64,000 nucleotides of DNA from Prevotella sp. (GTDB lineage Bacteria; Bacteroidota; Bacteroidia; Bacteroidales; Bacteroidaceae): NCBI GenBank assembly GCA_017557405.1, contig JAFYYV010000040.1:39290-103289 (forward strand). Reading direction: 5' to 3'. Position numbers and translations under genes: made by a program. The notes beneath the pieces were generated by a model. It was given only the letters and a program-made list of their open reading frames with translations. It searched no databases and had not been told where the DNA came from. Positions 33,981 through 42,730 of the stretch are shown in pieces. Within the stretch, counting starts at the first letter, position 1. Each line of letters opens with the position of its first letter.

Positions 33981-35807
33981 ATGAAAACTCGTTTGTTGTC
34001 CTTGTTGCGGCTATATGTCTATTGGTTGGTGGTTTTTGTGCTTCAGAAGCCACTTTTCATGGCGTGGTATGCTGGCATGTATCGCGGACGTGGACCACTC
34101 GACTGGTTGAGTGTTGCTTGGCACGGATTGCCACTCGATTTCTCATTAGCTGGCTATCTGACTATTGTTCCTACGCTTTTAATGGTTATCAGCGTCTGGA
34201 CGCGCCATCGCCTACTTGATACGTTGATGCGTGTTTGGATGGCGTTGGGCGCGTTGCTAGTAGTCTTGGCTTTCCTTGTAAATCTTGGGCTTTACGAATA
34301 TTGGGGTTTTCCACTTGATAGCACTCCGCTTTTCTATTTCCTATCCTCCCCACGTGAGGCTTTTGCGAGTGTGAGCGTCTGGTATGTCGTGTTGGCAGCG
34401 GTCGCCTGGGTGGCACTTTCCACGCTTGTTTATTTGGGTGCGCAATGGGCGGTAGGAACTCATTGGCTTCATCGTGTTGGTTCGCGTCGAATTGTGACGA
34501 CATTGGTTCTGCTCTTGGCTTTGTGCGTTTTGGTTATTCCCATTCGAGGGGGGATCACGGTTTCTACCATGAATACAGGAAAAGCTTATTTCAGCGATGA
34601 CCAACGATTGAATCATGCAGCGGTGAATCCGCTCTTCAGCGTGATGGAATCGCTCTCTCATCAAGAAGATTTCGGTTCACAATATCGTTTCTTTGAACCA
34701 GCGAAAGCCAATCGGTTGTTCGCCGAGTTATCACGCAAGGGTAGTGGGAAGACGACAAAACTTCTCAAAACCAACCGACCAGACATCTATATTGTAATAC
34801 TCGAGAGCTTCTCTTCAAAGCTGATGGCCAGCTTGGGAGGAGAAAAAGATGTTGCCGAGAATTTGGACAGGTTTGGTCAGGAAGGTGTTCTTTTCACTCA
34901 TTTCTATGCAAATAGTTTCCGAACCGACCGCGGGTTGGTTTCCATCTTGAGTGGTTTCCCTGCCCAACCCACGACAAGTTTGATGAAGTATCCGCGTAAG
35001 ACGGCTCATCTGCCTTCTATTACTAGCGAATTGCGGAAAGTTGGTTATGGTGCCAAATACTATTATGGAGGTGATGCCGATTTCACAAACATGCGTTCCT
35101 ATTTGGTAAGTCAAGGTTTTAATGAGATTATTTCAGATGTCGATTTCCCCGTTAGCGATCGATTCAGCAAGTGGGGCGTTCCCGACCATTTAGTATTTGA
35201 GCGATTATTGGCCGACCTTCGTGCTGACCATTCCAACAAACCCATGTTGCGCGTCATTCAGACGTCCAGCTCGCATGAACCTTTCGATGTTCCCTATCAG
35301 CGGCTTCAAGACGAGCGGTTGAACGCTTTCGCCTATACCGACGATTGCGTGGGACGTTTAGTGGACTCACTTCGGCAGATGCCCAACTGGGAAAAGTCAC
35401 TCGTCATTTTGGTGCCCGACCATCTTGGTTGTTATCCACGCAATATCAGCAATTTGGTGCCCGAACACTATGAAATCCCACTTATCATGGTGGGTGGAGC
35501 GGTTGCCGAACCTCGTCGAGTGGATGTGATTGGCTCGCAACACGACTTAGCGGCGACGCTTTTGGCGCAATTGGGAATTGACCATCAACAGTTCACATTC
35601 AGCAAGGACATGCTGGATGAAACCGCACCTCATTTCGCATTTTTCACGGTACCCGATGCTTTTGGCTTTGTGACGACCGAAAACCGCATCATCTTCGACA
35701 ACAAGGCCGAGCGTGTGGTGTGGGACGATGGTGGGAAGAACGTCAATTTGGAGAAAGGAAAGGCATATTTGCAGAAGTTGTATGACCAGATAAACGAACT
35801 TAGATGA
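33981..35807 (+). CDS. LTA-synthase-family sulfatase-fold membrane enzyme
   Basis: A 608-residue protein. Five hydrophobic segments occupy residues 10-190; the extracytoplasmic sulfatase-like domain covers about 260-560. Metal and nucleophile residues are in IVILESFSS (Glu), FRTDRGLVSILSGF (likely nucleophile Thr), YYGGDADF and LVPDHLGCYP (Asp-His). Gram-negative relatives transfer phosphoglycerol or phosphoethanolamine to glycans or lipids. It starts seven bases after pyrD and ends four before the PAP2 gene. Exact substrate unknown. Confidence 0.85.
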   Translation: MKTRLLSLLRLYVYWLVVFVLQKPLFMAWYAGMYRGRGPLDWLSVAWHGLPLDFSLAGYLTIVPTLLMVISVWTRHRLLDTLMRVWMALGALLVVLAFLVNLGLYEYWGFPLDSTPLFYFLSSPREAFASVSVWYVVLAAVAWVALSTLVYLGAQWAVGTHWLHRVGSRRIVTTLVLLLALCVLVIPIRGGITVSTMNTGKAYFSDDQRLNHAAVNPLFSVMESLSHQEDFGSQYRFFEPAKANRLFAELSRKGSGKTTKLLKTNRPDIYIVILESFSSKLMASLGGEKDVAENLDRFGQEGVLFTHFYANSFRTDRGLVSILSGFPAQPTTSLMKYPRKTAHLPSITSELRKVGYGAKYYYGGDADFTNMRSYLVSQGFNEIISDVDFPVSDRFSKWGVPDHLVFERLLADLRADHSNKPMLRVIQTSSSHEPFDVPYQRLQDERLNAFAYTDDCVGRLVDSLRQMPNWEKSLVILVPDHLGCYPRNISNLVPEHYEIPLIMVGGAVAEPRRVDVIGSQHDLAATLLAQLGIDHQQFTFSKDMLDETAPHFAFFTVPDAFGFVTTENRIIFDNKAERVVWDDGGKNVNLEKGKAYLQKLYDQINELR

Positions 35808-35811
35808 CATC

Positions 35812-36519
35812 ATGATGACTTTGGAGTTGATAACAGGAATATGGGATTTCCTCAGCGAATGCGACACGCGTTTGTTGTTGGCTGTCAATGGGTTGCACTC
35901 TGACTATTGGGATAGTTTCATGCGCCTGTATAGTACCCAGAAACTGCTTTGGATTCCTTTGTATATTGCGCTTTGCTACGTGATTTATCGCAATTTCGGG
36001 TGGCGCGTCTTGATGTGGACCATCATATTGGAGTGCACGGCTTTATTGATTACCGATGGAGTGGCCTCACAACTCATTAAACCTTATGTCGGTCGTCTGC
36101 GACCAGCCCATCTCGATAGCGGGATTGCTTCTATCGTTCATGTGGTAGACAATCATCGTGGCGGACCATTCAGTTTCCCCTCTTCCCATTCGGGTAATAT
36201 TTGGGGATTGGTATTTCTGATGGCTTTGTTGCTTCGCCATCGATGGCTCACGTTCAGCCTATCATTATGGGCGTTGTTGATGTGCTATTCGCGAATGTAT
36301 CTCGGATTGCACTATCCGAGCGACCTGTTGGCTGGTTTCTTATTGGGAGTCGCGTGCGCTTGGTTGGCTTGGTTAGTACTTCGACGTGTGAAAGAGAGGG
36401 AATGTGGAGAGTCAATCGCTCAAGATGCCAAAGGGATAGCAGGCGGTATTGTGCCTATTTACACGTTGGCAGCCACATTGGTGCTCATCTTGTGTTTGTC
36501 GTTTTTCGTAAGGGTATAA
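35812..36519 (+). CDS. PAP2-family membrane phosphatase
   Basis: A 235-residue protein with five to six membrane segments. The three PAP2 motifs are intact: KPYVGRLRP (about 82-90), FPSSHSGN (about 119-126) with catalytic His, and SRMYLGLHYPSD (about 159-170) with nucleophile His. Likely removes phosphate from undecaprenyl pyrophosphate or a phospholipid. Coupling to the LTA-synthase-like gene suggests shared lipid-phosphate chemistry (inference). Confidence 0.88.
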   Translation: MMTLELITGIWDFLSECDTRLLLAVNGLHSDYWDSFMRLYSTQKLLWIPLYIALCYVIYRNFGWRVLMWTIILECTALLITDGVASQLIKPYVGRLRPAHLDSGIASIVHVVDNHRGGPFSFPSSHSGNIWGLVFLMALLLRHRWLTFSLSLWALLMCYSRMYLGLHYPSDLLAGFLLGVACAWLAWLVLRRVKERECGESIAQDAKGIAGGIVPIYTLAATLVLILCLSFFVRV

Positions 36520-36523
36520 TCCG

Positions 36524-37201
36524 ATGGAGATACATCCAGTTGCCTATTTCAAGTCGCCTTTTACCTCGAAGTTTGGCATTCCCAAACAGAGTGGACTTGT
36601 CGAGGAATTGCGTGGTGAGATAGTTTTCGAGCCAAAATACCGCAATGCCGACTATCTTCGTGGGCTCGAAGATTTCGATTTCGTGTGGCTTGTTTGGGAG
36701 TTTTCAGCCAATCGTCATTCGCCCAATAGTCCCGTTGTTCGTCCGCCAGTATTAGGAGGAAACGAGAAAGTGGGTGTCTTTGCTACGCGTTCGCCTTTCC
36801 GTCCGAATGGTTTGGGGCTTTCTTCGGTTAAGATTGAGCGCATAGAGTGGGGGAGTGCTCAAGGTCCAGTAATACACGTGCTTGGTGCCGATTTGATGGA
36901 TGGAACCCTCATCTACGATATCAAGCCCTATGTGGTTTATGCCGACAGCCATCCCGATGCCCGAAGTGGTTTCGTAGATCATCGTTCGTGGCCGAAATTG
37001 CGAGTAGAAATACCTGATGAGGTGGTTGCTCAATATGATGCAGAAACGCTTGAGGCGTTGCGCCATACGTTGGAACTCGATCCTCGTCCGCATTATCAGA
37101 ACGACCCGCAAAAAACATATGGTATGCCTTTCATGGGAAAAGACATTCATTTCCGCGTTTCAAATGATGGGGTGCTGACGGTAATAGCAATTGACAATTG
37201 A
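36524..37201 (+). CDS. trmO: tRNA (t6A37)-N6-methyltransferase TrmO
   Basis: A 225-residue protein of the TsaA/TrmO family. The beta-barrel part has PVAYFKSPFTSKFGIPKQSG, DFDFVWLVWEFSAN, the SAM-binding VGVFATRSPFRPNGLGLSSV and VLGADLMDGTLIYDIKPYV. The C-terminal domain has DPRPHYQNDPQKTYGM, conserved in the family. It methylates t6A at position 37 of tRNA-Thr. The last residues IAIDN come from a CAATTGACAATTGACAATT microrepeat (37185-37211). Confidence 0.92.
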   Translation: MEIHPVAYFKSPFTSKFGIPKQSGLVEELRGEIVFEPKYRNADYLRGLEDFDFVWLVWEFSANRHSPNSPVVRPPVLGGNEKVGVFATRSPFRPNGLGLSSVKIERIEWGSAQGPVIHVLGADLMDGTLIYDIKPYVVYADSHPDARSGFVDHRSWPKLRVEIPDEVVAQYDAETLEALRHTLELDPRPHYQNDPQKTYGMPFMGKDIHFRVSNDGVLTVIAIDN

Positions 37202-37228
37202 CAATTAACAATCGTGATAGGGACAAAT

Positions 37229-37259
37229 AAAAAAGGACGAATTTTGATTCGTCCTTTTT
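37229..37259. terminator. Bidirectional terminator
   Basis: AAAAAGGACGAAT pairs with ATTCGTCCTTTTT between convergent genes. Confidence 0.88.
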
Positions 37260-37284
37260 GTTTATTTCATTTGAATGGTTTCAA

Positions 37285-37812
37285 TTACTCATAGTACTTG
37301 ATGGTACGAGTCTGCTCCATATCTTGACCCATCATAGAGGTCTTGCGGCTGATCCAGTTACCATGATCGTCATACTTGTAGTCAGAGTAAGGAGTCTCCA
37401 TCTCTTGTCCCATCATATCCATCGTCATGGAAGCAGGAACACCCTTTTCGTTGTACTTGTAGACCTGTGTCATAGCACCCTGTCCAAAGTCCATCGACTG
37501 GCTCTTCACCTTGCCATTCTCCCACTTGTAGGTGGTGGTGATCTTCATATTGCCCTGAGGAGTCTCAATCGATCTCTCAGCCTTCTGCAGGTAGCCATTC
37601 TCATCGTACACCAGACCCGACAGACCTTCAGCCTGCATCTTACCGTCTTGAGTGAAGTTAACGACTTGCTCACCGCGGCCCATCATTCCTGACTGGGTGA
37701 TAGACTTAACAGGACCTGTAGCTTCATTAAGCTCAACGTCGTGGAACTTGGTTTGTGCCTGCAGGGCAAAAGGAGCCATCAGCAGAGCAAGCATCATGAT
37801 TGCTTTCTTCAT
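37285..37812 (-). CDS. Secreted protein with YD-repeat-like motifs
   Basis: A 175-residue protein with signal peptide MKKAIMMLALLMAPFALQAQ. The mature chain is a run of beta hairpins with G-x-hydrophobic-Y-D/N-E-N-G patterns (LVYDENGYLQKAERS, YKYNEKGVPASM, YKYDDHGNWISRK), as in Rhs/YD-repeat proteins but far shorter. Met- and Gln-rich. Very likely periplasmic or outer-membrane associated. Function unknown. No clear -7 box upstream. Confidence 0.7.
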   Translation of the reverse strand: MKKAIMMLALLMAPFALQAQTKFHDVELNEATGPVKSITQSGMMGRGEQVVNFTQDGKMQAEGLSGLVYDENGYLQKAERSIETPQGNMKITTTYKWENGKVKSQSMDFGQGAMTQVYKYNEKGVPASMTMDMMGQEMETPYSDYKYDDHGNWISRKTSMMGQDMEQTRTIKYYE

Positions 37813-37966
37813 AGTTGTTTAATTTTTAGTTTAATGTTTAAATTGTAATGAATTAGTTAGAATTTCCTTGTTTAGGGCCTCCTCCCTTTTGCAGGGTAAA
37901 GAGACATTCGATTCATTTGACGTATCAGTTGATTAAAGGTTTAATATGGATGTGAAAAAAAAGAAA

Positions 37967-38031
37967 AAAAGAAAACCCGGCTCAGGATCTCTCCATCACC
38001 GGGCTAATGAAAGGAGGAGTGGTACCTCCAG
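37967..38031 (-). repeat. Copy of tRNA-Phe 3' end plus terminator (65-bp direct repeat)
   Basis: Identical over 65 bases to 62430-62494. It contains the last 12 bases of tRNA-Phe (acceptor strand GGTACC on the minus strand), the spacer and the CCCGG/CCGGG terminator with T-rich tail; the rest of the tRNA is missing. It may be an old attachment site or a scar of rearrangement. Confidence 0.9.
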
Positions 38032-38449
38032 TAATCTCATTTTCCTCGGTTTTACGGCATTTTTGCGCATAAATGTGTTACCGTTTTTCAGTTGGTAACA
38101 CAAAACGCCCATTATGTGTTATTGAAGAGGTTGCCACCTGTGCAGAAGCAAGGTTGGCTTTTTATATAAATACCTTCAAAGACCGATTGCAAGATTACAG
38201 GCCGGGAATCCCTCATCTTGCTCTTGCAAAGATACATGGTTTTATTCAATTGGACAAATAATAAGTTAGTTATTTTCGAGGAAATATGAAGGGACCCCCC
38301 ACTTACATCCTTTGCGCTTATGACAAAGAGGACAGTATCAAGAAAGAATAGGTGAGAAAACCAAAGGAGTATTGAAGCAAGACTGTTGGAAGCAGTTCCT
38401 CATAAAAATGGGAACTATCACGATGATTTGTTTATTCAGTTTTTTTCCA

Positions 38450-38457
38450 TATCTTTG
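38450..38457 (+). promoter_or_regulatory. -7 box for the HTH gene at 38530
   Basis: TATCTTTG, 72 nt upstream of the start. Confidence 0.6.
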
Positions 38458-38529
38458 CATATATATTCATATTATCTTTTTGATTAACAATATATAGCTC
38501 CAATAATAAACCACCAAAAGCAAAAGAAG

Positions 38530-38742
38530 ATGAGCATAAAACAACAAAACAATTCTATAGTCAAGCAGTTCGTCAATATCAATGAGAAACCGTTGAAAGT
38601 GGAAGAAACGGCAGAACTGTTAGGTATTGGTAGATGGGGAGTGCTCAAAAGAATTGAGCGTGGCCTCTTGCCGACACATAAGAACGGAAGAAGATGGTAT
38701 GTCCTCAAAAGCGAACTAATGGATTATATCAGGAATCAATGA
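38530..38742 (+). CDS. Excisionase-like HTH protein
   Basis: A 70-residue protein. Residues 22-70 form the MerR/excisionase-type winged helix: LKVEETAELLGIGRWGVLKR, then the wing GLLPTHKNGRRWYVLKSELMDYI. Proteins of this size usually direct excision or regulate genes in integrative elements. It lies 0.5 kb from a tRNA 3'-end duplication, in line with an element remnant. It could instead be a small chromosomal regulator. Confidence 0.75.
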   Translation: MSIKQQNNSIVKQFVNINEKPLKVEETAELLGIGRWGVLKRIERGLLPTHKNGRRWYVLKSELMDYIRNQ

Positions 38743-39161
38743 ACACTCAAAGACAATCAATATGAGTTAAACAACCCAAAGCCCTTACCCGTCCCCCTGT
38801 GAAGAGTGATTGGCAAGGCATTTTTTTCCTGGGAAAAAAGTTTTATTGCGAGCTAACAAAACCATGCTAACATGAAGAAAGTTAACTTAGCGAAGGGAAT
38901 CCTCAAATAACAACTGAAGCTCATGTACTTGATAATGGCGCTTCGATGAACCTCCAGTATACGAGGCAGAGACAGCTCTTGAGCAAGAGGACTTTGGAGT
39001 GACAAAACGGGACAATTGAGTGACAAAACTTTCTTTAACAGTTTTTTCTACAGTTAGGAAATAAGCAAAATTAACATAAGTTCACAAATTTGCTTTATCC
39101 ATCTGTCATGCTTCTTGCAAATCGAGCCACATGCATGGGGAGGGCATTACATCGCTTGGAT

Positions 39162-39201
39162 AAAAAAATGAGCCGCTGGCGCAAGATACGTTGGCGGCTC
39201 T
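39162..39201 (-). terminator. Terminator of the gltB-asnB operon
   Basis: GAGCCGC pairs with GCGGCTC; on the minus strand it is followed by a run of seven T. It lies 46 nt past the asnB stop. Confidence 0.8.
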
Positions 39202-39246
39202 TTCATAAAATTAAATCTATGGCATTGGAACACCTTTGGAGTTCCG

Positions 39247-40950
39247 TTAATAGGCTTGTTCGTGCACTCCCTTCACAGCTCGTCCACTGGGGTCGTTCAT
39301 GTTCTTGAAGGCGGCATCCCACTCGAGGGCGATGGCTGTGGAGCAGGCTACGCTGGCCTCGGAGGGTACGCTGCGGGCGGCGGAATCTGAGGGGAAGTGC
39401 TCGGCGAAGATGGAGCGATAGTAGTACTCCTCCTTGTTCTTCGGTGGGTTGATGGGGAAACGTTCGGCGGCATGTGCCATCTGCTCATCGGAAACGGCAG
39501 CTGTTGTGATGGCCTTCAACGTATCAATCCACGAGTAGCCTACACCATCGCTGAACTGCTCTTTCTGGCGCCAAGCCACCTCCTCAGGAAGCAGGTCGGC
39601 AAAGGCCTCGCGTACAATCTTCTTCTCAATCGTGGAGCCCGGACACATCTTCGCCTCGGGGTTGGTGCGCATAGCAACATCCAAGAACTCCTTGTCGAGG
39701 AACGGCACGCGGCCTTCGACACCCCACGCCGAGAGGCTCTTGTTGGCACGCAAGCAGTCGTAGAGGTGGAGTTTCGAGAGTTTGCGAACAGTCTCCTCGT
39801 GGAAGGCTCTTGCATCGGGAGCCTTGTGGAAATAGAGGTAGCCACCGAAAATCTCATCGGCTCCTTCACCCGAGAGGACCATTTTGATGCCCATAGATTT
39901 GATGACGCGGGCAAGGAGGTACATGGGCGTAGAGGCGCGCACGGTAGTGACATCGTAGGTCTCGATGAAGTAGATCACGTCGCGAATGGCATCGAGTCCT
40001 TCTTGTATGGTGTAGTTGATTTCGTGGTGCACCGTACCGATATGGTCGGCCACAAGTTTCGCTTTGGCAAGGTCGGGTGCGCCTTTCAGACCTACGGCAA
40101 ACGAGTGGAGGCGCGGCCAGTAGGCGCGAGTCTTCGAGTCGTCCTCAATGCGGTGCTCGCTGAACTTCTCGGCGAGGGCGGAGATGACCGATGAATCGAG
40201 GCCACCAGAGAGCAGCACTCCATAGGGAACGTCCGACATCAGCTGGCGCTTGACGGCTGCGGTCAGGGCATCGTGAATGGCCTCCACCGAAGCGGGGGTG
40301 TCCTTCACAGCGTCGTACTCGAACCAGTCGCGTTTGTAATAGCGTTTCATCCCTGGCTCCTTGCTCCAATAGTAATGACCCGGCAGGAACGGCTCGTATT
40401 GTTCGCATTGTCCTTCGAGGGCTTTCAACTCGCTGGCCACATAAACCGTTCCATCGCTGTCGTAGCCGATATAAAGCGGTATCACACCAATGGGGTCACG
40501 GGCGATGAGGAACTCATTGCGATCCTCGTCGTAGAGCACGAAGGCGAAGATACCACTTAGATCTTCGAGGAGTTCTTCAATGATGCCCTTCATTCCCGAG
40601 CTATGCTCGCCTACCCGTAGCCTTTCCCGATAGAGTGCAAGAATGACCTCGCAGTCGCTACCCGTCTGGAAATCGTACTGACCAGCAAAGCGACGGCGTA
40701 TGTCCTGATGGTTGTAAATCTCGCCATTAACCGCCAACACCTGTTTGCCATCGGGCGCGAACAACGGCTGTCCACCACTCTCGGGGTCGACAATGCTCAA
40801 TCGCTCGTGGGCGAGGATGGCAGAGCCACCGCAATAGATTCCACTCCAATCGGGTCCGCGATGACGGATTTTCTGACTCATTTTCAATGCTTTCTCACGA
40901 AGCTCATGTGTCTGTTCCTTTACGTTTAATATAGCTACAATTCCACACAT
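39247..40950 (-). CDS. asnB: Asparagine synthase (glutamine-hydrolysing)
   Basis: A 567-residue enzyme. The N-terminal Ntn glutaminase begins MCGIVAI with Cys2 as nucleophile and has RHRGPDWSG and NGEIYNH. The synthetase domain has the ATP pyrophosphatase loop LLSGGLDSSVIS (about 249-260) and GEGADEIFGGY. Residues about 108-120 (RLRVGEHSSGMK region) are a translated 38-bp dispersed repeat inserted between LYRE and the usual LEDLSGIFAF segment; the frame is kept. It makes asparagine from aspartate, glutamine and ATP. Last gene of the nitrogen operon, 82 nt after half-length carB. Confidence 0.95.
   Translation of the reverse strand: MCGIVAILNVKEQTHELREKALKMSQKIRHRGPDWSGIYCGGSAILAHERLSIVDPESGGQPLFAPDGKQVLAVNGEIYNHQDIRRRFAGQYDFQTGSDCEVILALYRERLRVGEHSSGMKGIIEELLEDLSGIFAFVLYDEDRNEFLIARDPIGVIPLYIGYDSDGTVYVASELKALEGQCEQYEPFLPGHYYWSKEPGMKRYYKRDWFEYDAVKDTPASVEAIHDALTAAVKRQLMSDVPYGVLLSGGLDSSVISALAEKFSEHRIEDDSKTRAYWPRLHSFAVGLKGAPDLAKAKLVADHIGTVHHEINYTIQEGLDAIRDVIYFIETYDVTTVRASTPMYLLARVIKSMGIKMVLSGEGADEIFGGYLYFHKAPDARAFHEETVRKLSKLHLYDCLRANKSLSAWGVEGRVPFLDKEFLDVAMRTNPEAKMCPGSTIEKKIVREAFADLLPEEVAWRQKEQFSDGVGYSWIDTLKAITTAAVSDEQMAHAAERFPINPPKNKEEYYYRSIFAEHFPSDSAARSVPSEASVACSTAIALEWDAAFKNMNDPSGRAVKGVHEQAY
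40591..40628 (-). repeat. 38-bp dispersed repeat inside asnB
   Basis: Same length as, and highly similar to, 16342-16379 (CATTCCCGA ... CGCCTACCCGTAGCCTTTCC plus C). Confidence 0.85.
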
Positions 40951-41032
40951 AATTTCAATTTACGATTTTACAATTTGACGATTGTACGATGTTTCGATAT
41001 TTCGTTATTACGTTATTTCGTTATTACGATAT
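40951..41032. repeat. Microrepeat between carB and asnB
   Basis: Overlapping ACGAAATAACGTAATAACG, CATCGTACAATCG and AAATCGTAAATTG units. It abuts the premature end of carB, so it may mark the deletion point. Confidence 0.6.
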
Positions 41033-42730
41033 TTAGAGATACGAGAGATACAGGTAGTTGGTCTGCGCGGGATATTCAGCGGCCAGGGTGTCAATCTGGT
41101 TGACAGTGGGCAGCACACCTAACTCCTTGCGCCATTTGCGGATGATAAGTCCTGCCTCCTCCATGCTGAAATTGCTCTCGAAGCCCAATGCGCGAGCTAT
41201 CTGGAAGTCGGAGAATCCATATTTCTTCGCTTCGCGGAGCAGGTTGACAAACTCGGGTGCTTCGATATACTCGAGTAGTTCCATGTTGTCCATAAACGCT
41301 GCCATCTCGGAGAACTGGGCGTATTGTTTCAGTTGGGAGTCGATGTCCACGATGTGCTTCAGTTTGTGAAGGAACCAGCGGTCAATCTTCGTCAACTCAT
41401 GGATCTGCTCCACGGTGTAGCCGATCTTTAAAGCCTTCGACACGACAAAGATACGCATGTCGGTGGGTTGGTTGAGCTCTTTCGGAATGTCGTTGATTTT
41501 TATCTCGTGGTTCTCCACGAAACCGTGCATACCTTGTCCTATCATGCGCAATCCCTTTTGCAAAGCCTCCTCGAACGTGCGACCGATGGCCATCACTTCG
41601 CCCACGCTCTTCATCGATGAACCCAGTTCGCGTTTCACACCACGGAACTTTGTGAGGTCCCAACGAGGAATCTTGCAAACCACGTAGTCGAGGGCTGGTT
41701 CGAAGAAGGCCGAGGTGGTTTTTGTGACCGAGTTTTTCAACTCGAAAAGTCCGTAGCCAAGTCCGAGTTTGGCGGCCACAAACGCCAACGGATAGCCTGT
41801 GGCCTTGCTGGCTAACGCTGAAGAGCGCGACAGACGGGCGTTGACCTCTATGACGCGATAATCCTCGGACTGCGGATCGAGGGCATATTGCACATTGCAC
41901 TCGCCTACAATGCCGATGTGGCGGATGATCTTGATGGCCAGCGCGCGTAGCTTGTGGTATTCTGAATTGGTAAGCGTCTGCGAGGGAGCCACAACGATGG
42001 ACTCTCCCGTGTGAATGCCGAGAGGGTCGAAGTTCTCCATGTTGCAGACGGTGATGCAGTTATCGTAGCAATCGCGTACCACCTCGTATTCTATCTCCTT
42101 CCAACCTTTGAGGCTTTTCTCCACCAACACTTGTGGTGAGAACGAGAAGGCCTCTTCGGCTTGTGTCAGAAGTTCTTTCTCGTTGTTGCAGAAACCAGAG
42201 CCGAGACCTCCGAGTGCGTAGGCAGCACGAAGAATAACAGGGAAGCCAAGCTCGTGGGCGGCATGTCTCACTTCCTCGACCGTTGAACAGGCCTCGCTCT
42301 TGATGGTCTTCACATCAATCTCGTCAAGGCGTTTGACAAACAAATCGCGGTCTTCGGTGTCGATAATGGCCTGAACAGGTGTTCCCAACACTTTGACGCC
42401 GTATTTCTCCAAGATGCCTTTCTCATAGAGCTCCACACCACAGTTCAGGGCAGTCTGACCACCGAACGACAAAAGAATGCCATCGGGATGCTCTTTCGCG
42501 ATGATACGCTCCACGAAATCAGCTTGCACGGGTTGGAAATACACGGTGTCGGCTACGCCCTTCGAGGTCTGCACGGTGGCGATGTTCGGATTGATGAGCA
42601 CCGTCTCGATACCTTCTTCCTTCAGCGCTTTTAAGGCTTGTGAACCGCTATAGTCGAACTCACCTGCCTGACCGATTTTCAAGGCTCCGCTGCCTAATAA
42701 TAAAACCTTTTTTATGTTCTTCTCCATCAT
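41033..42730 (-). CDS. carB: Carbamoyl-phosphate synthase large subunit, N-terminal half only
   Basis: 565 residues, against about 1,070 for a whole CarB. Present: the first synthetase half with [63 protein letters not shown] and [20 protein letters not shown], then the oligomerisation region ending [13 protein letters not shown]. The stop falls where the second half would begin. The second ATP-grasp half (carbamate phosphorylation) and the allosteric domain are missing, and only 82 nt of microrepeat separate it from asnB. It overlaps carA by four bases. It could be a relic, half of a split enzyme, or a self-pairing half-synthetase. Confidence 0.9.
   Translation of the reverse strand: MMEKNIKKVLLLGSGALKIGQAGEFDYSGSQALKALKEEGIETVLINPNIATVQTSKGVADTVYFQPVQADFVERIIAKEHPDGILLSFGGQTALNCGVELYEKGILEKYGVKVLGTPVQAIIDTEDRDLFVKRLDEIDVKTIKSEACSTVEEVRHAAHELGFPVILRAAYALGGLGSGFCNNEKELLTQAEEAFSFSPQVLVEKSLKGWKEIEYEVVRDCYDNCITVCNMENFDPLGIHTGESIVVAPSQTLTNSEYHKLRALAIKIIRHIGIVGECNVQYALDPQSEDYRVIEVNARLSRSSALASKATGYPLAFVAAKLGLGYGLFELKNSVTKTTSAFFEPALDYVVCKIPRWDLTKFRGVKRELGSSMKSVGEVMAIGRTFEEALQKGLRMIGQGMHGFVENHEIKINDIPKELNQPTDMRIFVVSKALKIGYTVEQIHELTKIDRWFLHKLKHIVDIDSQLKQYAQFSEMAAFMDNMELLEYIEAPEFVNLLREAKKYGFSDFQIARALGFESNFSMEEAGLIIRKWRKELGVLPTVNQIDTLAAEYPAQTNYLYLSYL

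Larger units (their letters stand above)
38032..39160. other. Gene-poor scar region
   Basis: Apart from the small HTH gene at 38530, this stretch has no credible gene. Its only landmarks are the adjoining tRNA 3' copy, the promoter at 38450 and a CCTCCAGTA string at about 38950 that repeats the junction bases next to the tRNA copy (38025-38033). It may be what remains of an integrated element; no integrase fragment was recognised. Confidence 0.4.

Noticed and set aside
38073-38261. 62-codon frame as an integrase remnant
   Set aside because: No tyrosine-recombinase motif is visible and composition is like spacer DNA.
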